Part shown: positions 1-4,902 of the stretch, in pieces | How positions within the stretch are numbered: the stretch's first letter is position 1 | Layout: every line of letters starts with the position of its first letter | Source: Bryobacterales bacterium | GTDB lineage: Bacteria; Acidobacteriota; Terriglobia; Bryobacterales; Bryobacteraceae | Assembly: GCA_003139735.1 (NCBI GenBank) | Contig: PLGA01000572.1 | Location: 15,167 to 26,563, forward strand | DNA length: 11,397 nt | Direction: 5' to 3' | Translations under genes and position numbers: made by a program | The notes under the pieces: model-generated | What the model was told of the DNA's origin: nothing | What the model saw: only the letters and a program-made list of their open reading frames with translations | The model's database searches: none

Positions 1-173
1 CCACCGCGTTCTTCGTGATCCAATATGAGAGCTTGCTGGCGCAGGCGCGCTCGACGGAAGTGGCGGCGGAGAGCTCCTACGTGAAGGCGCGGGCGGCGCT
101 ATCGCGGGCCACGGGGAGCATTCTGGACGATAACCGGATTTCAGTGGCGGCGGCGGAGAAGGGCAGCAAGTAG
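1..173 (+). CDS. TolC-family outer-membrane efflux protein, C-terminal end (5' partial)
   Basis: The reading frame is open from the left edge (first full codon at 3) to a TAG at 171-173 and gives 56 visible residues. They read like the last helix pair of a TolC-type channel: a FFVIQYESLLAQARSTEV stretch, then SSYVKARAALSRATGSILD, then a short polar tail. This Q-x-E-x-L-x-x-A plus Y-x-K-A-x-A-x-L-x-x-A-x-G pattern is the usual second half of the outer-membrane efflux protein domain, which forms the alpha-barrel through which RND, MacAB or type I exporters empty. The rest of the gene and any pump genes lie left of the window, so the transported substrate cannot be inferred. Family identification rests on this short stretch only, but the helical heptad-like pattern and the position just before the stop fit well. 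Confidence 0.7.
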   Translation, partial: TAFFVIQYESLLAQARSTEVAAESSYVKARAALSRATGSILDDNRISVAAAEKGSK

Positions 174-238
174 CTGGAGCGGGCCCGTGGGATCAGCGGT
201 AAGCCTCGCTCCGATTTCGGACGCCTGTTTGAATGGCG

Positions 239-265
239 GCCGGAACTGCGGCTCACGCAGCCGGC
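239..265. terminator. strong hairpin between convergent genes, possible terminator without a T-run
   Basis: The arms are GCCGG (239-243) with CCGGC (261-265), and CTGCG (246-250) with CGCAG (256-260). They give 10 base pairs, a 2-nt AA bulge on one side and a 5-nt loop. The hairpin lies between the end of the TolC-like gene (+) and the end of the gene on the opposite strand at 384, where a two-way terminator would be expected. No T-run follows on either strand, so a classical intrinsic terminator is not shown. The rest of 174-383 holds no gene I can support. Confidence 0.35.
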
Positions 266-383
266 GAACCCGATGCCGGATTGCGAGGCCTCAGCTTGTT
301 GCGTTCGTAAGCCAGTTGCCTTTCGAACTAGTTTGCGCTCCCCGGTAAGCGCTGCGGCGTCAGGGAGGAGCTATGGCATCACT

Positions 384-1046
384 TCATTTCACAAGGCAGG
401 CTTGGCAAGCAGCTTCTGACGTTCTCTCGCGGCACGCATCGAGGAGCTGAGCCATACTCACCTGCTTCTTGGCTTCCTGAAGGGCTTTGCACAATGCGGT
501 TTGCTGAGGGTTCTCGACAGGCGGCTCATGAAATACAACCTGCTTCCGCCTGACAGCGTGAATGCTCGGCCCGTCTTCGTCATTGCGCAACTCGACGGCG
601 CTACCACCCGAAAAGAGCTGCAGCGCACTTGTCCCCGAGCCGTCCGGGCCGGCAATGAACGTCGCGACCTGCGACTTTCGCGTATCGAGCGTTAGCGCTA
701 CATTGCCGGATGGCTCAAAGGTGACGTACCCGCTTCGTTCTACGCCAGTTCCGTCATAGAGGACGATTCCAGCGGCCCGTTGTCCCCGCGGCTTTGTTAT
801 CCCGTTGATGACTGCGTCGGGCAGATTACCGCCCAGCCGGATACGAACCCTACCATTGCTGTCGACAATGGCCAGTTCGGATAGCGTCAAACTCTTCGTG
901 TCAGCCTTCTCCTGGGCTCTGACGGCCAATCCGGGCTGAAGAATTGCAGACACGGCAAGGGCGCATAGCCCAAGGGCGTTTGTGGTCAGCAGTAGTCGCT
1001 GCCGGCGTTCCAAGGCCGCAATGCGCGCAACGGTAGTGTCGTCCAT
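384..1046 (-). CDS. membrane-anchored protein of unknown function with a C-terminal CxxC
   Basis: I do not recognise a named family. The 220-residue product starts with a short charged segment, then one hydrophobic helix at about 19-37, which is a membrane anchor or uncleaved signal. Next is a probably extra-cytoplasmic part rich in beta-type patterns. The phrase LTLSELAIVDSNGRVRIRLGG (about 53-73) and the later repeated hydrophobic/glycine strands look like short beta repeats of the kind 'D-x-x-G-x-x-R-x-x-L', also visible in GIVLYDGTGVERSGYVTF and in NVALTL. The C-terminal 40 residues are helical and carry Cys186, Cys205 and a CQAC motif at 214-217, which could form disulfides or bind metal. 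The ATG at 1044-1046 is preceded by AAAGGAG (1056-1062 on this strand) nine bases upstream, a convincing ribosome-binding site. The gene converges on the TolC-like gene and diverges from the DUF4160 gene. Confidence 0.75.
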   Translation of the reverse strand: MDDTTVARIAALERRQRLLLTTNALGLCALAVSAILQPGLAVRAQEKADTKSLTLSELAIVDSNGRVRIRLGGNLPDAVINGITKPRGQRAAGIVLYDGTGVERSGYVTFEPSGNVALTLDTRKSQVATFIAGPDGSGTSALQLFSGGSAVELRNDEDGPSIHAVRRKQVVFHEPPVENPQQTALCKALQEAKKQVSMAQLLDACRERTSEAACQACLVK

Positions 1047-1133
1047 GGTGTCGGACTCCTTTGGGAGGGTGGTACGCTCGCGTCACCGCACTTGTTCCCA
1101 CGAAATTCGAGGGCGGGCCTCCGATTAGTCCAG

Positions 1134-1169
1134 GCGGGTAGTTTGGTCGCGGGTAGTCGCGATGGGTAG
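1134..1169. repeat. three direct GGGTAG repeats, operator-like
   Basis: GGGTAG occurs at 1136-1141, 1151-1156 and 1164-1169. The first two are part of an identical 9-mer, GCGGGTAGT (1134-1142 and 1149-1157). The start-to-start distances are 15 and 13 bases. The array lies in the divergent intergenic region between the minus-strand gene starting at 1046 and the DUF4160 gene starting at 1275, where a repressor would be expected to bind. That it is a binding site is inference. Confidence 0.4.
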
Positions 1170-1202
1170 AGGAAATTGGGGCGTGCCCCGTTTCGCTACC
1201 CA
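1163..1202. promoter_or_regulatory. 40-nt imperfect palindrome upstream of the DUF4160-DUF2442 pair
   Basis: Three nested arms pair: TGGGTAG (1163-1169) with CTACCCA (1196-1202), GAAA (1172-1175) with TTTC (1191-1194), and GGGGC (1178-1182) with GCCCC (1185-1189). They are separated only by 1-2 nt mismatched bulges. The left arm contains the third GGGTAG repeat. It could act as a dyad operator in DNA or as a stable RNA hairpin in the leader of the downstream pair. No T-run follows, so a simple terminator is less likely. Confidence 0.4.
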
Positions 1203-1274
1203 CCTCGCCGCCCGGCAGCGGATTGACAACAGGGCAGCGGGAATCCGAGGTGCGACGGTGAGATACTGAAAGGC

Positions 1275-1511
1275 GTGCCAACCATACTGGTGGTGGGGCC
1301 ATACCGCATCTATTTTTACAGCCATGAGCCAAACGAACCGCCCCATGTGCATGTGGATCGCGACGATCAATCGGCGAAGTTCTGGCTGGACCCGGTTGCG
1401 TTGGTCAGAAATCTTGGCTTCGGTCCGGTGGAGCTTCGACGAGTCCACCGGCTAGTGGCGGAGAATCGCACTTTCTTGTTGGAGAAATGGAATGAACGCT
1501 TCCCATCTTAA
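1275..1511 (+). CDS. DUF4160 family protein, putative toxin-like partner
   Basis: The 78-residue product shows the whole DUF4160 pattern: an N-terminal MPTIL with GPYRIYFYSHE, then NEPPHVHV with its two histidines, then a DDQSAKFWLDP strand, then the C-terminal helices LRRVHRLVAENRTFLLEKW. Length is normal for the family. Start is GTG at 1275, chosen because family members begin with M-P-T-I; GAAAGG at 1268-1273 lies too close to be an ideal ribosome-binding site. The gene overlaps the following DUF2442 gene by 20 bases, so the two are probably co-translated. DUF4160 genes are commonly found next to DUF2442 genes and the pair has been treated as toxin-antitoxin-like; no biochemical activity is established that I know of, and toxicity here is inference. 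The HxH in HVHV could be a metal or catalytic site, but this is a guess. Confidence 0.85.
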   Translation: MPTILVVGPYRIYFYSHEPNEPPHVHVDRDDQSAKFWLDPVALVRNLGFGPVELRRVHRLVAENRTFLLEKWNERFPS

Positions 1512-1767
1512 TTCCGGCGAACGGGTACGCGACGTACACGTCACTGAAGACACACTGGCGGTGGACCTCGCAGACGGGCGCACAATCATCGTGCCCCTGA
1601 CTTGGTATCCCCGGCTATTGAACGCTACCATGGAACAGCGATCACGCTGGAAAGTAAGCGGAGCTGGCTATGGGATTCACTGGCCGGAGATTGATGAAGA
1701 CCTGAGCACGGAAGGCTTACTCCGTGGCGCGCCTGCCGCCGCAGAACCCGCTCGTCTTGGCCATTAG
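1492..1767 (+). CDS. DUF2442 family protein, putative antitoxin-like partner
   Basis: The 91-residue product matches DUF2442: RVRDVHVTEDTLAVDLADGRTIIVPLTWYPRL, then an ERSRWK-type stretch (here EQRSRWKVSGAG), then the characteristic GIHWPEIDEDLSTEGLLRG near the C-terminus. The last twelve or so residues are a low-complexity Ala/Pro tail. The family fold resembles the N-terminal domain of the NE0471 structure, a small beta-rich domain; no DNA-binding helix-turn-helix is visible here. The ATG at 1492 is preceded by GGAG (1481-1484) seven bases upstream, inside the 3' end of the DUF4160 gene. Order and overlap suggest one transcript. If the pair is a toxin-antitoxin module, the antitoxin gene comes second, the reverse of the commonest type II arrangement. 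Confidence 0.85.
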   Translation: MNASHLNSGERVRDVHVTEDTLAVDLADGRTIIVPLTWYPRLLNATMEQRSRWKVSGAGYGIHWPEIDEDLSTEGLLRGAPAAAEPARLGH

Positions 1768-1777
1768 GCGGGTCACG

Positions 1778-1843
1778 ATTTTCGGGCAGGCGGTCCAGAT
1801 AGGCGTGAGCCTGCTGCCGTTCCCGCGCGAGATCGGAATCCAT
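1778..1843 (-). pseudogene. 5' remnant of a small antitoxin-like gene, first about 22 codons
   Basis: On the minus strand an ATG at 1841-1843, preceded by GAAGGA six bases upstream, opens a frame reading MDSDLARERQQAHAYLDRLP. In my memory the stretch LAREREQAHxYLDRLP is the usual beginning of a small acidobacterial protein of about 80-90 residues that resembles antitoxins. After about codon 22 the similarity stops, and the open frame runs on into the antisense of the DUF2442 gene up to a stop at 1625-1627. A ribosome-binding site and start without a gene body suggest a truncated relic left by a deletion. The identification depends on recall of the family and a short match, so confidence is low. 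Confidence 0.3.
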
Positions 1844-1888
1844 GGCTGTTCCTTCCATACCCACTATGACTTAACAGCCGCAAACAAA

Positions 1889-1916
1889 CGCAGACGACAA
1901 ACGGCGATCGTCTGCG
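1889..1916. repeat. perfect 9-bp inverted repeat upstream of mreB
   Basis: CGCAGACGA (1889-1897) and TCGTCTGCG (1908-1916) are exact reverse complements around a 10-nt spacer. The site is about 95 bases before the mreB start and 120 bases after the DUF2442 stop. It may end the upstream transcript or bind a regulator of mreB. Read on the minus strand the hairpin is followed by TTTGTTTG, as in an intrinsic terminator, but no minus-strand gene to its right would need it. The rest of 1768-2011 holds no intact gene. Confidence 0.4.
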
Positions 1917-2011
1917 CCACCAAGCAACGTGTTACGATGCAGAAGGATGGCGCCTCGCAAGGGCCGGCTTATCCTTTTCCTTAAGTTCCTTTAGTCAACC
2001 ATCATAAATTA

Positions 2012-3037
2012 ATGAATTTACGCTCTCTTTTCAGCCTCTTTTCCTCGGATCTCGCCATCGACCTGGGCACGGCCAATACGCTGGTATTTGCCAAGGGGAA
2101 GGGGATTGTCGTCAACGAACCTTCCATTGTCGCGATCAACAAGAACACCGGTGAAGTGGAAGCCGTCGGCAAGGAAGCCAAGGAGATGCTGGGGCGCACG
2201 CCCGGCAACATCGTGGCGATCAAGCCGATGAAAGACGGGGTGATCGCGGATTTCAAAGTGACCGAGCGCATGCTGAATTACTTCATTCAGAAGGCGCACG
2301 GACGCAAGATGCTGGTGCATCCGAGGATTGTCATCGGGGTGCCGAGCGAAATCACGCAGGTGGAAAAGCGCGCGGTCATGGACTCGGCGTACCGCGCCAA
2401 GGCCAGCGAGGTGCACCTGGTGGAGCAAGCCATGGTAGCGGCCATCGGCGCCGGCCTGCCCATCACAGAACCCTCCGGCAACATGGTGGTGGATATCGGC
2501 GGGGGCACCACGGACGTGGCGGTGATCTCGCTATCGGGCATTGTGTATTCGCGGTCGGTGCGCGTGGCCGGCAACGAGATGGACGACGCCGTGATGCAGT
2601 ATCTGAAGCGCAAGCACAACCTGCTGATCGGCGAGCGGACGGCGGAAGCCATCAAGATCGAAGTGGGTTCGGCGTTCCCGCTGGATAAGCCTATTTCGAT
2701 GGAGGTCAGGGGTCGCAACCTGATCGAAGGGGTGCCGCGGACGGTCACGGTACACGACGAGGAGATCCGCGAAGCCTTGGCCGAGTGCGTGGCCACCATC
2801 ATCAATGCCATACGGGTGGCGCTGGAACGGACGCCGCCGGAACTGAGCGCCGACATCAGCGACCGCGGCATCGTGCTCACGGGAGGCGGGGCGCTGCTGA
2901 AGAACCTCGATAAGCGCATTCGCGAGGAGACCGGGCTGCCGGTCTCGATCGCCGACGATCCGCTCGCCTCGGTGGTGCTGGGAACGGGCCGCATGCTGAG
3001 CGATTTCAAGCTGCTCCGCAAGATTTCGATAGACTAG
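2012..3037 (+). CDS. mreB: rod shape-determining protein MreB, actin-like filament
   Basis: The 341-residue product is a full-length MreB. It polymerises on the inner face of the cytoplasmic membrane and guides the elongation machinery that inserts peptidoglycan. An amphipathic N-terminal stretch (LRSLFSLFSSDL, 3-14) suits membrane binding. Nucleotide-binding motifs are in order: phosphate 1 DLGTANT (17-23), the VEQAMVAAIGAG segment with Glu139 (137-148), phosphate 2 DIGGGTTD (161-168) and the adenosine motif GIVLTGGGALL (286-296). No key residue is missing. No alternative start exists before the conserved core, so the ATG at 2012 is secure, yet the AT-rich leader shows no Shine-Dalgarno sequence. 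First gene of mreB-mreC-mreD, with 81 bases before the next start. Confidence 0.97.
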   Translation: MNLRSLFSLFSSDLAIDLGTANTLVFAKGKGIVVNEPSIVAINKNTGEVEAVGKEAKEMLGRTPGNIVAIKPMKDGVIADFKVTERMLNYFIQKAHGRKMLVHPRIVIGVPSEITQVEKRAVMDSAYRAKASEVHLVEQAMVAAIGAGLPITEPSGNMVVDIGGGTTDVAVISLSGIVYSRSVRVAGNEMDDAVMQYLKRKHNLLIGERTAEAIKIEVGSAFPLDKPISMEVRGRNLIEGVPRTVTVHDEEIREALAECVATIINAIRVALERTPPELSADISDRGIVLTGGGALLKNLDKRIREETGLPVSIADDPLASVVLGTGRMLSDFKLLRKISID

Positions 3038-3090
3038 GACTGAAGGCGCGGACGATCGCCGTTGGCCGTTCGCGTTTGATTTGGCGAGTT

Positions 3091-3110
3091 GGCAGGCGAA
3101 AGCGCCTGCC
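3091..3110. repeat. REP-like 20-bp hairpin, copy 1, directly before mreC
   Basis: The sequence is GGCAGGCG, AAAG, CGCCTGCC: a perfect 8-bp stem with a 4-nt loop. An identical 20-mer lies at 9072-9091. Copy 1 ends only eight bases before the mreC ATG and covers the place of a ribosome-binding site. Two identical copies in 11 kb, both outside genes, suggest a dispersed palindromic repeat of the REP type. I have an impression that this motif is common in related genomes, but that is recall, not a search. Confidence 0.7.
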
Positions 3111-3118
3111 CCACGGGC

Positions 3119-4267
3119 ATGGAGTCGTTCCTCAACCGGTACCGGAGCATCACCATCCTGCTGCTGGTGGTCTTTGCGCAACTGGTTCTGCTGGCAGTGC
3201 AGGTGAAGAACGACCAGGATGTGCGCATGATCCGGGTGTGGACCGTGACGGCGGTTACGCCGGCGGCGCGCCTGATCGAGGGGTTCCGCGGCGGGGGCGC
3301 CGGGTTCTTGCGCCGCTACGTCCTGCTGCACGACGCGGATGCGGAGAACCGGCGGCTCCAGGCGGAACTCGACCGGCTCAAGGTCGAGAACATCTTTCTC
3401 AAGAACGAGCTCAGCACCGCGGATCGCGCCCAGGCGCTGCAGGTGCTGCAAGCGCACATTCCCTCGAAGACCCTGGCGGCGACCATGTTCATGGCGGGCG
3501 CCGGGTCGAACTCCAAAGTGGTTTTCGTGGACCAAGGCTCGCTGAGGGGCGTGGAGCGGGGCATGGCGGTGGTGACCGCCGATGGCATCGTGGGCAAAGT
3601 GATGGCAGCCTATCCCATGGCTTCGGAGGTGGTGCTGGTCACCGACCCCGATTTCGCGGCCGGCGTGATTTCCCAGAAGAACCAGGCGCGCGGGACGCTC
3701 AAGGGGCAGGGTACGCCCCTGTGCAAGGTGGACTACGTGCCCGCCGACGAGAAGGTGGAGCTGGGCGAGTGGTTCTACACCTCGGGCGACGACCGCATTT
3801 TCCCGCGCGGGTTTCCGGCGGGGGTGGTGAAGTCGGTGCGAAACGGCCAGCCTTATAAGGAAATCTACCTGGAACCGAGCGGGCTGCAGCGAGGACTGGA
3901 GGATGTGCTGATTCTGGTGGAAGGCGTTCACATGGAGATTCCGAGCGCGCCGCCGACCGGACAGCCGGTCTACATCGGGCCTCCGGCGCCGCCCGCGGCC
4001 GGCGCAGGGGGAGTTGCCGGGGTTGTTCAGCCGCCGCCAGCCACTGGGGCGGGGACCGCGGCAGACTCGCTGAAATCCCAGTACAAGGCCATCGGCGATG
4101 CCCAGAACCACACCTTCGGGGTCGGGGAGCCGGGATCCAAGCCGCCCGATTTCACGCGGCTGGGACAACCGCCCGCGCCCGCTAAGCCGGGACCTGCCGC
4201 GAAACCTCCGGCCACCGGGCCACAGGCGCCTACGGGACCCAAACCCGTGGAAGAGCCCGACCGATGA
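3119..4267 (+). CDS. mreC: rod shape-determining protein MreC with a long Pro/Ala/Gly-rich tail
   Basis: MreC is the membrane-anchored periplasmic scaffold that links the MreB filament to the elongation transpeptidase. From the ATG at 3119 it has 382 residues: a short cytoplasmic start (MESFLNRYRS), one transmembrane helix (about 10-28), a coiled coil (about 70-98, rich in Glu/Leu/Arg heptads, ENRRLQAELDRLKVENIFLKNEL), then the conserved beta-rich domain (about 105-265) with VFVDQGSLRGVERGMAVV and GIVGKVMAAYPMASEVVLVTDPDF. Residues about 270-382 are low-complexity Pro/Ala/Gly/Lys. I chose 3119 because it gives the usual short N-terminus; a TTG at 3089 would start the frame inside the hairpin region and add ten residues. 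No Shine-Dalgarno is seen. It overlaps mreD by four bases. Confidence 0.95.
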   Translation: MESFLNRYRSITILLLVVFAQLVLLAVQVKNDQDVRMIRVWTVTAVTPAARLIEGFRGGGAGFLRRYVLLHDADAENRRLQAELDRLKVENIFLKNELSTADRAQALQVLQAHIPSKTLAATMFMAGAGSNSKVVFVDQGSLRGVERGMAVVTADGIVGKVMAAYPMASEVVLVTDPDFAAGVISQKNQARGTLKGQGTPLCKVDYVPADEKVELGEWFYTSGDDRIFPRGFPAGVVKSVRNGQPYKEIYLEPSGLQRGLEDVLILVEGVHMEIPSAPPTGQPVYIGPPAPPAAGAGGVAGVVQPPPATGAGTAADSLKSQYKAIGDAQNHTFGVGEPGSKPPDFTRLGQPPAPAKPGPAAKPPATGPQAPTGPKPVEEPDR

Positions 4268-4797
4268 GCAATTCGAGTGAACGGATCCTCCTGAGCAGCG
4301 AGCGCGAAGGGCGGATTTCGCATTTTCGATTCTGGGTGATGGTGGGCGTGCCGCTGGCCGCCATTCTGTTTCAGGTATACGTGCCGCTGTTTTTTCAGTT
4401 TCTCGGTTTCCTGGAGTTGCCGCTGCTGGTGGTGGTGTACTTTGCGCTGATGCGGCGCAACCAGGTGAGCGGCCTGTTGATTGGCGCAGTTGTCGGGCTG
4501 GCGCAGGATTCGCTCTCGAAGAACCCGCTGGGAATGTTTGGGATCGTGAATACGCTGGTGGGCTACTTTGCGTCGTCGATCGGGGTCAGGCTGGACGTGG
4601 ACAACACGGCCATGCGGCTGGTGCTTATATTTTTTTTCTTCGTGTTCCACCAGTTTTTCTACTGGGTGCTGGCGCGCGCACTGCTGGCGCAGCAACTGGC
4701 GTTCGAGCCGCAAAAAACGCTCCTGCTCGGGGTGCTGAATGCGCTGGTGGGGGTTTCGCTCTTCTACTTCCTGGATAAGCTGCGCGAGAAGGCGTGA
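4264..4797 (+). CDS. mreD: rod shape-determining protein MreD
   Basis: The 177-residue product is almost entirely membrane-embedded, as MreD should be, with hydrophobic segments at about 22-60 (two), 67-82, 90-107, 117-143 and 152-170. The family signature is present: LLVVVYFALMRRNQVSGLLIGAVVGLAQDSL, with the conserved G-x-x-x-G-L-x-x-D in the middle helix, followed by NPLGMFGIVNTLVGY. It partners MreC in the elongasome. The start ATGA at 4264-4267 overlaps the mreC stop, which implies translational coupling. The N-terminal 20 residues are hydrophilic and cytoplasmic. The gene ends the visible operon: the next gene converges from the other strand, so pbp2/mrdA and rodA, which follow mreD in many bacteria, are not here. 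Confidence 0.93.
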   Translation: MSNSSERILLSSEREGRISHFRFWVMVGVPLAAILFQVYVPLFFQFLGFLELPLLVVVYFALMRRNQVSGLLIGAVVGLAQDSLSKNPLGMFGIVNTLVGYFASSIGVRLDVDNTAMRLVLIFFFFVFHQFFYWVLARALLAQQLAFEPQKTLLLGVLNALVGVSLFYFLDKLREKA

Positions 4798-4816
4798 AGG
4801 CGGCGGGGGCGAAGGC

Positions 4817-4853
4817 GTTCGCGGCTGACAACCGCTCTCTTACGTTCGCGGCT
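4817..4853. repeat. 10-bp direct repeats between convergent genes
   Basis: GTTCGCGGCT occurs at 4817-4826 and again at 4844-4853, separated by 17 bases that contain ACCGCTCTCTTAC. Parts can also fold (GCGG with CCGC on either side of GACAA). The element lies just after the mreD stop. It looks like a short intergenic repeat element, perhaps one of a dispersed family; only this copy is seen here. No T-rich terminator is visible. Confidence 0.4.
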
Positions 4854-4856
4854 CTG

Positions 4857-4902
4857 CTATTGGGGTTTTGCGGGCGGCGCTATTGGGGTTTTGCGGGCGG
4901 CG
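4857..4902. repeat. perfect 23-bp tandem duplication at the 3' end of the LssY_C gene
   Basis: The unit at 4857-4879 is repeated exactly at 4880-4902. Read on the minus strand each unit ends in CAAAACCCCAATAG, so the right-hand copy supplies the last codons (Pro-Pro-Ala-Lys-Pro-Gln) and the TAG stop of the gene at 4880-6388, and the left-hand copy repeats that coding end just beyond the stop. Because 23 is not a multiple of three, the copies are in different frames relative to each other. Confidence 0.85.

Noticed and set aside
373..450. A 25-codon plus-strand frame with a strong AGGAG just before its ATG
   Set aside because: It is antisense to the C-terminal coding end of the gene at 384-1046 and its product has no recognisable features; a purine-rich patch before an ATG is easily found by chance.
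1223..1228. A perfect TTGACA -35 box upstream of the DUF4160 gene
   Set aside because: No acceptable -10 box lies 15-19 bases downstream; the only near match, GATACT at 1262-1267, is 33 bases away.
2531..4168. A 545-codon open frame on the minus strand across mreB and mreC
   Set aside because: It lies antisense to two certain genes, is rich in His/Arg/Gln as GC-rich antisense frames are, and shows no domain.
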